Positions 17,366 through 28,248 are shown, counted from the stretch's first letter. The stretch: 55,069 nucleotides of DNA from Geobacillus proteiniphilus (GCF_001908025.1 NZ_MQMG01000018.1:1-55069); one strand, 5' to 3'. The notes: a model not told the origin generated them from the letters alone. Translations and numbers: made by a program.

Positions 17366-17405
17366 GGATAAAAACATACCATTGGCATCGGCGGCCAATG
17401 GTATG
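17366..17405 (-). terminator. Terminator-like hairpin between treP and treA
   Basis: Perfect 12-bp stem (CATACCATTGGC/GCCAATGGTATG, 7-nt loop) followed on the minus strand by TTTTTATC. Placed inside the operon, it probably reduces readthrough into treA or protects the treP 3' end. Confidence 0.8.
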
Positions 17406-17459
17406 GTGGTAAATTGATGATTTCGCACATCGTTCTCTTGCTTCAACACACGGCAATCA

Positions 17460-18875
17460 TTAGCGGGCGGCTTTACGCACTTTGCCCAAGACAAACGTCA
17501 GCGCAAACGGCACCACAATCGCAATCGCCATGCCAATAAAGAACGGCGTCCACTTTTGCGGCACGATCGACAAGAAACCCGGCAAGCCGCCGACGCCGAT
17601 CGACGGGGCCATCACTTTATTGATCGTGATGAACATGCCGGCGATCGCCGCCCCTGTCATCGCCGCGATAAACGGGAAGCGAAAGCGCAAGTTGACCCCG
17701 AACATCGCCGGTTCCGTGATGCCTAAATACGCGGAAACAGCCGACGTAAACGACAAACCGCGCAGCTTTTCCTCTTTCGTGACAAACATCATCGCCAACG
17801 CTGCCGAACCTTGGGCGATGTTTGACATGACCAAAATCGGCCATAAGAATGTGCCGCCGGTATTGGCAATCAGCTGCAAGTCAACCGGCAAGAACGTATG
17901 GTGCATCCCGGTGACGACAAGCGGCGCATACAGCGCTCCATACAACAATCCTCCAAGAGCCGGAACCGTGTCAAAAATCGTGACAAACAAGTGGGTAATG
18001 GCATTGCCGATCGCAAATGTGACCGGCCCGATGGCGATGAACGCCAAAAAGCCCGTAATGAGCAACGCAAGCGGCGCGACAAGCAACAGCTGAAACGCAT
18101 CCGGAATGCGCTTGCGCAAAAACAGCTCCAGCTTCGCCAACACGTAGGAAGCCACCAGCACCGGCAGCACTTGCCCTTGGTAGCCGACTTTTTGCACTTC
18201 AAAGCCGAACAAGTTCCAAACCGGAATCTCTCCTTTTTCTTTCGCCGCTCCCCAGCCCCAAGCGTTGAGCAAATCTGGGTGGACGAGCATCAAACCAAGG
18301 ACAATCCCTAAGAGCGGACTGCCCCCAAATTTCGTCACCGCCGACCATCCGATCAAACCGGGCAGGAAGACGAACGCCGTATTGGCGATCAAGTTGATCA
18401 TGTTCGCCAAATCGGCCCATTCTTTGTGCACCTCGACAAACGATTTCCCTTCGTAAAAAATGCCTGGGCCTGTCAAGACGTTGTTAACCCCCATTAACAA
18501 ACCGGCCGTCACGATCGCCGGCAAGATCGGAATGAAAATATCAGCCAGCGTCTTAATCGCGCGTTGCAGCGGATTGAGCTTCGCTTCCGCAGCGTCTTTA
18601 ATCTCCTGCTTCGTCGCCCGGCCGATGCCCGTCAGCTCGACAAGGTCGTCATACACTTTATCGACAAGCCCTTGGCCGATGACGACTTGAAACTGGCCGT
18701 TTGCCGAAAACGACCCTTTGACGACATCGATGCGCTCAAGCGCTTCCTTATTGACTTTTCCTTCCTCTTTGAGCGCAAACCGAAGCCGCGTCACACAATG
18801 CGTGGCGGCGACGATGTTTTCTTTGCCGCCGATGGCTTCAACGATTTGCGCGGCTGCTTGTTGGTATGCCCCCAT
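17460..18875 (-). CDS. treP: PTS trehalose-specific EIIBC component
   Basis: A 471-aa phosphotransferase permease. The N-terminal EIIB domain (1-90) has the phospho-cysteine in AATHCVTRLRFAL (Cys27) and IGQGLVDKVYDDL; the EIIC domain (about 105-465) has some ten membrane segments and the substrate loop GMHHTFLPVDLQLI plus GITEPAMFGVNLR. There is no EIIA domain, so an EIIA-Glc from another locus must supply phosphate, as in B. subtilis. The start is ATG 18875 with AGGGAGGCG upstream. It is the first gene of the operon and the one directly behind the TreR-controlled promoter. Confidence 0.96.
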   Translation of the reverse strand: MGAYQQAAAQIVEAIGGKENIVAATHCVTRLRFALKEEGKVNKEALERIDVVKGSFSANGQFQVVIGQGLVDKVYDDLVELTGIGRATKQEIKDAAEAKLNPLQRAIKTLADIFIPILPAIVTAGLLMGVNNVLTGPGIFYEGKSFVEVHKEWADLANMINLIANTAFVFLPGLIGWSAVTKFGGSPLLGIVLGLMLVHPDLLNAWGWGAAKEKGEIPVWNLFGFEVQKVGYQGQVLPVLVASYVLAKLELFLRKRIPDAFQLLLVAPLALLITGFLAFIAIGPVTFAIGNAITHLFVTIFDTVPALGGLLYGALYAPLVVTGMHHTFLPVDLQLIANTGGTFLWPILVMSNIAQGSAALAMMFVTKEEKLRGLSFTSAVSAYLGITEPAMFGVNLRFRFPFIAAMTGAAIAGMFITINKVMAPSIGVGGLPGFLSIVPQKWTPFFIGMAIAIVVPFALTFVLGKVRKAAR

Positions 18876-18929
18876 GATGAACGCCTCCCTTTTCTTTCTT
18901 AACGATCGCTATAGCGTTAAATCGCTTTC

Positions 18930-18944
18930 AGCAACCGGTTGCAA
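18930..18944. promoter_or_regulatory. cre site candidate (CcpA) in treP leader
   Basis: On the minus strand TTGCAACCGGTTGCT fits WTGNAANCGNWNNCW at every position; its core GCAACCGGTTGC is a perfect palindrome. It lies about 20-35 bases after the predicted transcription start, where CcpA blocks elongation. A second, poorer TGAAAGCGATTTAA lies at 18917-18930. Confidence 0.6.
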
Positions 18945-18950
18945 ATAAAC

Positions 18951-18962
18951 TTGTATATACAA
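18951..18962. promoter_or_regulatory. TreR operator 2 (downstream of -10)
   Basis: TTGTATATACAA perfect palindrome, identical in core to operator 1 and to the B. subtilis TreR half-sites; 29 bp centre-to-centre from operator 1. Confidence 0.85.
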
Positions 18963-18971
18963 CCTGGATTC

Positions 18972-19000
18972 ATTTTATCTTGTATATACAAGTTTGTCAA
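18972..19000 (-). promoter_or_regulatory. Sigma-A promoter of treP-treA-treR
   Basis: On the minus strand consensus TTGACA (19000-18995), 17-bp spacer, TAAAAT (18977-18972). The spacer is almost wholly occupied by TreR operator 1. Confidence 0.9.
18980..18991. promoter_or_regulatory. TreR operator 1 (within promoter spacer)
   Basis: TTGTATATACAA within ACTTGTATATACAAGA, filling the spacer between -35 and -10, so bound TreR would exclude RNA polymerase. Confidence 0.88.
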
Positions 19001-19067
19001 CATCTTTCGATGGCCTTCTTCTTTTTTCGACAATAGTTGTTGTTTTTTTGCTAACTTCCACTTCTTT

Positions 19068-19127
19068 TGTTATGTTTTGTCAAGCGGCAGGAAAATCAAC
19101 GACCGAGTAGGAAAATAAAACATAACA
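19068..19127. repeat. 11-bp inverted repeat upstream of the RacA-like gene
   Basis: TGTTATGTTTT (19068-19078) and AAAACATAACA (19117-19127) are perfect inverted copies 38 bp apart, ending 41 bases before the start codon at 19168. The pair may be a two-site operator; no gene lies between tre promoter and this element. Confidence 0.6.
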
Positions 19128-19167
19128 CAAATCAATGCCAAAAGACGAGAAAGGATGAGGGAATGCG

Positions 19168-19899
19168 ATGAAAACATATACACTCCGCGAAGCAGCGAAA
19201 AAAATCGGGGTCACTGCCCGCGATTTGAAACAATGGGAAAAGCAGTTTGCCGGATCGATTGTCGTCCCACGCACAACCGAGGGGGCACGCATGTACACCG
19301 ACGAGCTGATCGACCGGTTTCGCCATATCCGCACTTGGCTTGAGGACGGCCGCCATCCGCGCGAAGTGGCTGAAATGATCAGGCAAATGGACGGACAACC
19401 GGCAGAGCGAGCCAACGAGACAGCCGCTCAAGTGGAAACAGCCGTCATGGAAGGGGAAATCATCGATGTGCCCCGCCTGCTGCATCAAGGGATGCCATAC
19501 ATAGCTGAACAGTTAGTGGCCCGCTTAAAAGACGATATCGTCGACGCCTTGAAACAGGAAACGACAGCCACGGTCCGGCAAGCGATGGATGAGGTGAAAG
19601 GCCGCCTCGACTACATCGAGGAGCAAACGACAGCAGCTGCCGAAACGGTGCGCCGTTCGCTCCGCGATTACGAGGACGCATGGCAGCAAAAAACGGAACA
19701 GCTGCATGAACATTTGGAAACGGTCGTCGCGTTCTGTCAAGAGGAAAAAGTAAGACAGGAAGAGGAGCGAAAACAGCTCGAACTGCGCATTTTAGAACGG
19801 GAAAAAGCGTTTCGCGAGCTCGTGTTGTCGTTTCGGCAAACCGCGGCCAGCACCAGCGCTGCTCGAACACGGGCAAATAAATGGTGGAAGTTTTGGTGA
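19168..19899 (+). CDS. MerR-type HTH / coiled-coil protein, RacA- or DUF3967-like
   Basis: A 243-aa protein. Residues 1-70 form a MerR-type winged helix (YTLREAAKKIGVTARDLKQWEKQF..., RMYTDELIDRFRHIRTWLEDG). Residues about 110-225 are a long charged alpha-helical coiled coil, and the chain ends in an aromatic, basic WWKFW tail. This layout is shared with B. subtilis RacA, which anchors the chromosome at the pole, and with DUF3967 proteins of Bacillus plasmids and chromosomes. No effector domain is present, so a transcription activator of the usual MerR kind is unlikely. The start is ATG 19168 with AAAGGATGAGGG upstream. It is monocistronic, with an inverted repeat in its promoter region. Function inferred from architecture only. 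Confidence 0.8.
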   Translation: MKTYTLREAAKKIGVTARDLKQWEKQFAGSIVVPRTTEGARMYTDELIDRFRHIRTWLEDGRHPREVAEMIRQMDGQPAERANETAAQVETAVMEGEIIDVPRLLHQGMPYIAEQLVARLKDDIVDALKQETTATVRQAMDEVKGRLDYIEEQTTAAAETVRRSLRDYEDAWQQKTEQLHEHLETVVAFCQEEKVRQEEERKQLELRILEREKAFRELVLSFRQTAASTSAARTRANKWWKFW

Positions 19900-19966
19900 A
19901 GACGATCTTGGCAGCAACGTGACAAGGGCACCCGTTTTGGATGCGCCATACCTCCGTCAAAAATCA

Positions 19967-20001
19967 AAAAAGGGCCCCGCCAAAACGCGGGCCCCTTTTT
20001 T
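19967..20001. terminator. Bidirectional terminator between RacA-like gene and PilZ gene
   Basis: AAAAAAGGG(C)CCCGC, loop, GCGGG(C)CCCTTTTTT; A and T runs on both sides allow use in either direction. Confidence 0.88.
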
Positions 20002-20004
20002 GCG

Positions 20005-20349
20005 TCATATTCGGCGGCTCTCGGCCGCATGTCGTTTGATGGCTTCGATCAAGTGCGCTTCTTCTTGTTTGGTGACATGGAGGCGGACGCCATAATAGTA
20101 GGCGTGGACAAACGGTCTTTCCCAGACGAGCTGCCCCCGCAGCGTAAAGGGGGCAGCGTTTAGCCAAAACGAGATGTCAACCGGCGTTCCCCCTGTTGAA
20201 AAAGGAAGGCGGCCTTCCGTTTCGATTTTCATCCCGTGCGGACTTAGATCGTGAATGTAGACGCTGCGCTCGCCATCGGCTATGCGCAGTTCGGCCGGGA
20301 GCGGCCGACCAAACTGATACCGGAACGGTTCTTGACGTTTAAACCTCAT
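20005..20349 (-). CDS. PilZ-domain protein, possible c-di-GMP receptor
   Basis: A 114-aa single PilZ domain. The N-terminal basic stretch [13 protein letters not shown] supplies arginines of the RxxxR switch, and [12 protein letters not shown] is the (D/N)xSxxG motif. The rest ([23 protein letters not shown]) fits the six-stranded barrel. Known PilZ proteins bind cyclic di-GMP. The start ATG overlaps the parC stop by 4 bases (ATGA), so translation is coupled to topoisomerase IV subunit A. GGAAGAAGG within the end of parC is the ribosome site. It is not the YpfA/DgrA two-domain type, being a lone PilZ unit. Confidence 0.85.
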   Translation of the reverse strand: MRFKRQEPFRYQFGRPLPAELRIADGERSVYIHDLSPHGMKIETEGRLPFSTGGTPVDISFWLNAAPFTLRGQLVWERPFVHAYYYGVRLHVTKQEEAHLIEAIKRHAAESRRI

Positions 20350-22790
20350 CCTTCTTCCCCTTTTCCAAGCAGCTTCGCCGGCTCTTTCCAGACGTCAACC
20401 ACCGGCCCGGCTTCGTCAGTGTCAACGACAAACGAACCAGTGCTGTAGCGGTCGGAGAGACGAAGGGAAGCGGCTTCGATCGTCTCGACCACTCCTTTTT
20501 CCGTCCGCAATCCGACCATTTCCTCATCGTTGCTGACAAAGACGGCGCCGACAACTCGGTGCGGATTGGACTTCACTTCGCGCACAATCACAACGCCGCG
20601 CTTCGCCCGTGAGGACGGCTCAAACTCGCTCATCGCCACTTTTTTCACCGCTCCGCGCTGCGTCACGACGACGAACGAGCCCCCCTCTTCTAGGCGAACG
20701 GGGCACGCAGCGGCGACAAAGTCCCCTTCCTTCAATTGAATCCCTTTCACGCCAGCCGCGCGCACGCCAACAAGGCTGATCTCCTCTTCGGCAAACAAGA
20801 GCCCATGTCCATCATGCGTCGCAAGCCAAAGATGGCCGCATCCATCCGTCGCGTAGACGGCGATGACGTCATCATCCTCTTTCACATTGACGGCCACAAG
20901 CGGGCGGGTGTAGCGCTGCACTTGGTATTGAGCGAGCTCCGTTCGCTTTACGAGCCCTTGTTTCGTCACAAAGATGAGCTGCTCCCCGGTGTCAAAGGAA
21001 GAGACTGGAACAGCGGCGACGAGTTCATCGTCGCGTTCAAGCGGAATGAGATGGGAAATGTGCTGGCCGACCTCTTTCCAACGGATGTCAGGGAGCGTGT
21101 GCACCGGGCAGTATAAATAGTAGCCGCGGCGGGTGAAAAGCAAGAGCACATCGGTCGTATTCATCTCGAGCTGGGCGAGCAGCCGATCCGTTTCCTTCAT
21201 TCCCATGTCTTGACCGTTTGAGGCGCTGTATGAACGATAGCTCGTCCGCTTCACATATCCTTCTTTTGTCACGGTGACGATCACGTCTTCCGCCGGAATG
21301 AGCGCCTCCACCTTCACTTTCAGCTCTTCAATCTCCTCTTCAATCACCGTCCGCCGCTCATCGGCATATTGCTTTTTCATCGCCTTCAGCTCTTTTTTGA
21401 TGACGCCAAGCAGCTTCTTTTCATCTGCGAGAATCGCCGTAAGTTCCGCAATCGCTTGATCCAGTTCTTCCGCTTCTTGACGCAGCGCCGTGATGTCGGT
21501 GTTCGTCAACCGATACAGCTGGAGCGTCACGATCGCCTCGGCCTGCGCCTCAGTGAACCCGTAATGAGCCATCAGCCGTTCTTTGGCGTCGCGCTTGTCG
21601 CTTGAAGCACGAATCGTCGCAATCACCTCATCCAAAATCGAAAGCGCCCGAATCAAGCCGTCGACGATGTGCTTCCGCTCATTCGCTTTTTTCAGCTCAA
21701 AATGCGAGCGGTTGGTGACGACCTCTTTCCGGTGGGCGATGTAGGCATCCAACAGCTCTGGCAAGCTCATCAGCTTCGGCCGGCGCTCATGGATCGCCAC
21801 CATGTTGAAGCTGTACGGCACTTGCAAATCCGTGTTTTTGTACAAGTAGTTGAGAATCGCTTCCGCATCGGCGTCTTTTTTCAATTCGATGACGATCGAC
21901 AGCCCGTTCCGGTCCGTTTCATCGCGCACATCGGCGATGCCGTCGAGCTTTTTGTCGAGGCGAAGCTCGTCAATTTTTTTCACTAAATTCGCTTTGTTCA
22001 CTTCATACGGCAGTTCCGTGATGACAATGTGCTTTTTCCCGCCTTTTCCCTGCTCGATGGCGGCTTTGGCGCGGATGATGATTTTCCCGCGGCCGGTCTC
22101 ATACGCCTTGCGGATGCCGTCTTTCCCTTGGATGATGCCGCCGGTCGGAAAATCGGGGCCAGGAAGAACCGTCATCAGCTCGTCAACAGTGCAATCCGGC
22201 CGGTCGATCCGCATCAAGACGGCGTCGATCACCTCGCCAAGCGCATGCGGCGGAATGTCGGTCGCATAGCCGGCCGAAATCCCGGTCGAGCCGTTCACCA
22301 ACAAATTCGGAAACATCGCCGGCAGGACGGTCGGCTCATCAGTCGTATCGTCAAAGTTCGGCACAAACGGAACCGTTTCTTTGTCAATATCGCGAAGCAA
22401 TTCGGCGGCAATCGCCGACAGGCGCGCTTCCGTGTAGCGCATCGCCGCCGGCGGGTCGCCGTCGATGCTGCCGTTGTTGCCGTGCATCTCCACAAGCACG
22501 TTGCGCAGCTTCCAATCTTGGCTCATCCGCACCATCGCTTCATACACCGATGAGTCGCCGTGCGGATGAAAGTTGCCGATCACGTTTCCAACCGTTTTCG
22601 CCGCCTTGCGAAACGGTTTGTCAGCCGTGTTGCCGTCCATGTGCATCGCATATAAAATACGGCGCTGCACGGGCTTCAACCCGTCGCGCGCATCCGGGAG
22701 CGCCCGGTCTTGGATAATGTATTTGCTGTAGCGGCCAAAGCGGTCGCCCAACACATCTTCTAAAGGCAATTCCAACAATCGCTCTGCCAT
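20346..22790 (-). CDS. parC: DNA topoisomerase IV subunit A
   Basis: An 814-aa type IIA topoisomerase subunit that cuts and rejoins DNA for decatenation. The catalytic tyrosine is Tyr119 in [11 protein letters not shown]; the quinolone-pocket segment [13 protein letters not shown] holds Ser80/Ser81 and Glu84, i.e. wild-type residues. A long coiled coil spans about 340-490. The C-terminal beta-pinwheel (from about 500) has repeated blades such as [17 protein letters not shown] and [15 protein letters not shown]. Length is typical. The start is ATG 22790 with AAAGGAGAGAG upstream. It lies 61 bases after parE with a terminator-like hairpin between. The PilZ gene overlaps its stop. Confidence 0.98.
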   Translation of the reverse strand: MAERLLELPLEDVLGDRFGRYSKYIIQDRALPDARDGLKPVQRRILYAMHMDGNTADKPFRKAAKTVGNVIGNFHPHGDSSVYEAMVRMSQDWKLRNVLVEMHGNNGSIDGDPPAAMRYTEARLSAIAAELLRDIDKETVPFVPNFDDTTDEPTVLPAMFPNLLVNGSTGISAGYATDIPPHALGEVIDAVLMRIDRPDCTVDELMTVLPGPDFPTGGIIQGKDGIRKAYETGRGKIIIRAKAAIEQGKGGKKHIVITELPYEVNKANLVKKIDELRLDKKLDGIADVRDETDRNGLSIVIELKKDADAEAILNYLYKNTDLQVPYSFNMVAIHERRPKLMSLPELLDAYIAHRKEVVTNRSHFELKKANERKHIVDGLIRALSILDEVIATIRASSDKRDAKERLMAHYGFTEAQAEAIVTLQLYRLTNTDITALRQEAEELDQAIAELTAILADEKKLLGVIKKELKAMKKQYADERRTVIEEEIEELKVKVEALIPAEDVIVTVTKEGYVKRTSYRSYSASNGQDMGMKETDRLLAQLEMNTTDVLLLFTRRGYYLYCPVHTLPDIRWKEVGQHISHLIPLERDDELVAAVPVSSFDTGEQLIFVTKQGLVKRTELAQYQVQRYTRPLVAVNVKEDDDVIAVYATDGCGHLWLATHDGHGLLFAEEEISLVGVRAAGVKGIQLKEGDFVAAACPVRLEEGGSFVVVTQRGAVKKVAMSEFEPSSRAKRGVVIVREVKSNPHRVVGAVFVSNDEEMVGLRTEKGVVETIEAASLRLSDRYSTGSFVVDTDEAGPVVDVWKEPAKLLGKGEEG

Positions 22791-22823
22791 GATCTCTCTC
22801 CTTTCTTACAGGACATGAACACC

Positions 22824-22850
22824 AAAAAGGCGGCGCCTCTTCGTGCCGCC
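22824..22850 (-). terminator. Terminator-like hairpin between parE and parC
   Basis: GGCGGC/GCCGCC stem with a 10-nt loop and TTTTT on the minus strand, immediately after the parE stop. Partial termination could set the ParE:ParC ratio. Confidence 0.65.
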
Positions 22851-22851
22851 A

Positions 22852-24942
<2,091 letters not shown>

Positions 24943-24943
24943 A

Positions 24944-25363
24944 TTAAGCACGCTTGGTGAGCGCATGTTCCACTTTAATGCAGCGATCCATAATGACCGT
25001 GTAGCCTTTTTCTTTCAAAAAGCGATACGCCTCCTCATTGACGACGCCAAGCTGCGCCCAAAACACGTCGGCATCGATTTGCACAAACTCGCGGGCCAGC
25101 TCGGGCAAATGCTCGGAGCGGCGGAACACATCGACGATGTCAACATGGCCTTCGATATCGGTTAGTTTATCAACCGCCGGAATGCCTTCCCACTCATCGA
25201 TCATCGGATTGACCGGAATGATTTCGTATCCAGCGTCTTTCATCGCTTTCGCCACCATATACGACTCGCGCTCCGGATTGTTGGACAATCCAACGACGGC
25301 AATCCGTTTCGCCTTGCGCAAAATCTCGCCGATTTCCTCCCGGCTCGGGTTGACAATGGACAT
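24944..25363 (-). CDS. yneT: CoA-binding-domain protein, YneT-like
   Basis: A 139-aa Rossmann-type CoA-binding domain. RIAVVGLSNNPERESY is the nucleotide loop, followed by GYEIIPVNP, VDIVDVFRRSEHLPEL, VFWAQLGVVNEEA and VIMDRCIKVEH. The family resembles the N-terminal domain of succinyl-CoA synthetase alpha; its cellular role is unknown. The start is ATG 25363 with AAGGAAGGAG upstream. It is just upstream of parE on the same strand, as in B. subtilis, but the divergent plsY that normally faces it is about 16 kb away here, past a tRNA cluster and IS elements. Confidence 0.88.
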   Translation of the reverse strand: MSIVNPSREEIGEILRKAKRIAVVGLSNNPERESYMVAKAMKDAGYEIIPVNPMIDEWEGIPAVDKLTDIEGHVDIVDVFRRSEHLPELAREFVQIDADVFWAQLGVVNEEAYRFLKEKGYTVIMDRCIKVEHALTKRA

Positions 25364-25446
25364 CCGGGTTCTCTCCTTCCTTTATTCTCCTTTTTGCTGT
25401 ACTAGTTTCGCGATTGTCAAAGAAAAATCCTTCTGAATGGAACGGA

Positions 25447-25630
25447 AAATCTTTTCTTTTGAGATTCCACATAGCGTTTGATGGTTTCACTGGACACCGT
25501 CCCCGCTGTACTCACAAAGAAAGAGCGTGTCCAAAGACTCAACAGATGAGACAAGTGCTGAAATTCTTGTCTTAATCGTCTGCAGGTCACTCCTTTCACT
25601 TTTGCCATCATAATCTGATGGAGAATTAGA
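25447..25630 (-). pseudogene. C-terminal fragment of an IS200/IS605 TnpA transposase
   Basis: About 60 codons matching the C-terminal part of IS200-type TnpA: VKGVTCRRLRQEF, LSLWTRSFFVSTAGTVS, then ETIKRYVESQKKR. The Tyr in IKRYVESQ is the position of the catalytic tyrosine. The N-terminal half, including the HUH motif, is missing, and after QKKR the frame runs into unrelated residues. It cannot be an active transposase. It lies in the gap between yneT and aarF, at one edge of the block inserted relative to B. subtilis. Confidence 0.8.
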
Positions 25631-25754
25631 AGGGAGACCATTCAAAAATAGCGGAATTTATACCGAATCGAACTCTGGCCCGCCAACAAACATGCCATGG
25701 CGTTTGGTCGCCCTCGGTGAATCCGAACGCGGCGAAATCATGGTGCAACAAAAG

Positions 25755-27431
25755 CTAAAATTTTCCCGAACGAAAAATCGAGTAAAGCAGCCAACCGAAT
25801 AGAAAAGCGGACGCACCCAATCCGATTTCAACAGCAGGAATATTCCACAGCAACGTCGACGGCCGACCGAGCGATGAAGCGATCATCAGGCCGACGAGGA
25901 CGATGCTCAGCGAAAGAAGAACGATGCTAAACGACAGCCGGTTCGTAATCTGATCGAGCTTCTGCAGCAGCGCTTCCAAATCAGGAGCCGTGATTTCCAA
26001 TCGAAGCTTGCCATGCCGCATCATTTTCGTCCATTCCTTTACGCCCTCCGGCAGTCGGAGCAGCCATTCACCATAATCAAAAATCCGCTTCCACGCTGTT
26101 TCTGCCACGCGATCAGGCCGAAGACGCTCTTTCATCAGCTTTCTCCCAAACGGTTCGGCAACGTCCATGATGCGAAACTGCGGGTCAAGCGTCTCCACGA
26201 CCCCTTCGACCGTCAACAGCGCTTTCCCTAACAGCGTCAAATCGCTTGGGATGCGAATGCCATGGCGAAATGCCACCGAAAGCAAATCCTCGACGGCTTC
26301 CCCAAGACTGATCTCACCGAGCGGGACGCGGTAGTATTTCTCCCGCAACTCGTCAATATCATCGCGCAATTTTCCTTCATCGACCCCGTCAGGGACAATC
26401 CCTAAACCGTAAATCGCACCCAACACCCCATCCGTGTTTTGCCGCATTAAGGCGATGATGAGTGAAGAAAGATGATGTTTGACATGAGGTCGAAGGCGGC
26501 CCATCAAGCCAAAGTCAATGAAGGAAAGCGTTCCATCGTGGAGAACAAATACATTGCCAGGATGAGGGTCGCCATGAAAAAATCCATGCTCAAACATTTG
26601 TTTAAAGGTTGCTTCAGCCAAACGCTCGGCGATCGTTTTTAAGGAGTGGCCGTTCGCTTTCAGCCGCTCGAGCTCCCCAAGTTTCATTCCTTCGACATAT
26701 TCCATCGTGAGCACTGTTTTCGTCGTATAATCCCAAAACACCTTCGGGACATACACCGACGAATCACCGGCAAACTGCTGTGCAAACCGTTCCGCATGGC
26801 GCGCCTCGACTGTATAATCCAGCTCCTGCCGTAATGAACGCGCCAGTTCATCGACAATCTCAGACAATTGGTAGGTTGCCGCCCAATCGAGACGACGTTC
26901 CGCCAGCACGGCCAAATCTTGCAAAATTTCCAGATCCGTCTCCACCCGCGCAGCGATGTGCGGACGCTGCACTTTCACCGCCACGGCTTGTCCGGAAGGA
27001 AGAACCGCCCGGTGCACTTGTCCGAGTGAAGCGGCAGCGAGCGGCGTTTCGTCAAATGAACGAAACAAGGTTTCAAGCGAGCCCCCAAGTTCTGTTTCCA
27101 CCGTCCGGCGAACGTCGGCAAACGGAAACGGCGGAACTTGGTCTTGCAGTTTTTCGAGCTCGCTGATGATCGGAGCGGGAATCAAATCCGGCCGTGTGCT
27201 GGCAATTTGCCCGAGCTTCACGAACGTCGGGCCGAGCTCCTCGAGCACAAGGCGGAGCCGCTCCCCAACCGTTTTTCCTTCCTTTTTCCCTTGCTCCGCT
27301 CTCCATCGCGGCGGCAAAGAAAGAAAAGCCGAAAAGCCGAGCTCATCGACGATCATCCCGAATCCGTGCCGAAGCAAGGAGACGGCGATTTCGTGATACC
27401 TTCCGATATGGCGCATCCGTTTTCCGATCAT
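25755..27431 (-). CDS. AarF/UbiB-family atypical kinase (ABC1)
   Basis: A 558-aa membrane-associated ABC1/UbiB protein. Order of motifs: KLGQIASTRPDLIP (the family's KxGQ region), AAASLGQVHRA (Ala-rich loop replacing the P-loop), VAVKVQRP (Lys), EYVEGMKL, FFHGDPHPGNVF, and SFIDFGLMG (metal Asp). The last 60 residues form two membrane helices. In bacteria UbiB helps quinone biosynthesis through an ATPase activity; Geobacillus uses menaquinone, so the substrate is unclear. The start is ATG 27431 with TAGGAGAGATG upstream. It follows a phasin-like gene, 51 bases away, probably in one operon. Confidence 0.9.
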   Translation of the reverse strand: MIGKRMRHIGRYHEIAVSLLRHGFGMIVDELGFSAFLSLPPRWRAEQGKKEGKTVGERLRLVLEELGPTFVKLGQIASTRPDLIPAPIISELEKLQDQVPPFPFADVRRTVETELGGSLETLFRSFDETPLAAASLGQVHRAVLPSGQAVAVKVQRPHIAARVETDLEILQDLAVLAERRLDWAATYQLSEIVDELARSLRQELDYTVEARHAERFAQQFAGDSSVYVPKVFWDYTTKTVLTMEYVEGMKLGELERLKANGHSLKTIAERLAEATFKQMFEHGFFHGDPHPGNVFVLHDGTLSFIDFGLMGRLRPHVKHHLSSLIIALMRQNTDGVLGAIYGLGIVPDGVDEGKLRDDIDELREKYYRVPLGEISLGEAVEDLLSVAFRHGIRIPSDLTLLGKALLTVEGVVETLDPQFRIMDVAEPFGRKLMKERLRPDRVAETAWKRIFDYGEWLLRLPEGVKEWTKMMRHGKLRLEITAPDLEALLQKLDQITNRLSFSIVLLSLSIVLVGLMIASSLGRPSTLLWNIPAVEIGLGASAFLFGWLLYSIFRSGKF

Positions 27432-27482
27432 CGGGACATCTCTCCTAAGGCGGCAAAAAGCGAGCGGACAGGCCGCATCGGT

Positions 27483-27782
27483 TTACTGCCCGCTTTGTTC
27501 CTTTTCTTCAAGACGGCGGATTCGCTCCTCGAGTTGCCGCACGTCTTCTTTCGTCGCCAAGTCAAGTTTATCGATCACCTGCTTGATTTGCTCGCGTACA
27601 AGCCGCTGCACTTCCGTTTTCCGCGCTTCGGTCTGCTGCTTCCATTGATCGATCACTTCCTTCGATTCGTCAAGCGACAATTCCCCTTTTTTGACAAGCT
27701 CGTCAATGATCTTTTCCACTTGTTCTTTGCTTGCAATCGCCAGTCCCAGCCCGAATGCCAATCCTTTTTTCAAAATGCTCAT
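27483..27782 (-). CDS. Phasin-like / PHA-granule-associated coiled-coil protein
   Basis: A 99-aa all-helical protein: a short hydrophobic N-terminus (MSILKKGLAFGLGLAIASKEQ), a segment VEKIIDELVKKGELSLDESKEVIDQW, then a coiled coil (ATKEDVRQLEERIRRLEEKE). Similar small proteins are annotated as polyhydroxyalkanoate granule-associated or phasin-like and often precede aarF in bacilli. No PHA synthase is present in the window, so granule binding is unproven. The start is ATG 27782 with AAGGAGG 10 bases upstream; the longer in-frame reading lacks a ribosome site. Confidence 0.75.
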   Translation of the reverse strand: MSILKKGLAFGLGLAIASKEQVEKIIDELVKKGELSLDESKEVIDQWKQQTEARKTEVQRLVREQIKQVIDKLDLATKEDVRQLEERIRRLEEKEQSGQ

Positions 27783-27961
27783 TCGTTTGTAGCCTCCTTG
27801 TACCATTCTGTTTTCCTTATTGTACCATTCTTTGGTGATCCATGTCGAGCCAGACGGCAGCTCTTTTGTACTAGGAGACAGGCCGATGCGGCATGCTATC
27901 GTTGGACAACGATTCACAGGAACTCCTTCATGTTTTCGATGCAACCCGGTCACAAGCGCAC

Positions 27962-27992
27962 AAAAAAGACGGCAAGAATCACTCTTGCCGTC
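27962..27992 (-). terminator. Terminator of the 5S-tRNA operon
   Basis: GACGGCAAGA/TCTTGCCGTC near-perfect stem followed by TTTTTTG on the minus strand, 8 bases past tRNA-Ile. Confidence 0.92.
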
Positions 27993-27999
27993 ATAGAGA

Positions 28000-28073
28000 T
28001 GGGCCTAAGTGGACTTGAACCACCGACCTCACGCTTATCAGGCGTGCGCTCTGACCAGCTGAGCTATAGGCCC
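28000..28073 (-). tRNA. tRNA-Ile(GAT)
   Basis: Full cloverleaf: acceptor GGGCCTA/TAGGCCC, D arm AGCTCAGCTGG, anticodon GAT in CTGATAA, T loop TTCAAGT, discriminator A. CCA not encoded. Confidence 0.97.
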
Positions 28074-28083
28074 GCTCATAAAG

Positions 28084-28165
28084 TGGAGGGGGACGGATTC
28101 GAACCGCCGAACCCAAAGGGAGCGGATTTACAGTCCGCCGCGTTTAGCCACTTCGCTACCCCTCC
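28084..28165 (-). tRNA. tRNA-Tyr(GTA)
   Basis: Class II tRNA with long variable arm; acceptor GGAGGGG/CCCCTCC, anticodon GTA in CTGTAAA, T loop TTCGAAT, discriminator A. Confidence 0.97.
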
Positions 28166-28175
28166 GTAATCGTGA

Positions 28176-28248
28176 TGCCGACTGCAGGACTCGAACCCGC
28201 AACCTACTGATTACGATTCAGTTGCTCTACCAATTGAGCTAAGTCGGC
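28176..28248 (-). tRNA. tRNA-Thr(CGT)
   Basis: Acceptor GCCGACT/AGTCGGC, D arm TAGCTCAATTGGTAGAGC, anticodon CGT in loop ATCGTAA, T loop TTCGAGT, discriminator A. Confidence 0.96.

Noticed and set aside
27138-28169. 343-codon plus-strand frame running through aarF into tRNAs
   Set aside because: Overlaps aarF, the phasin-like gene and two tRNA genes on the other strand; chance opening.
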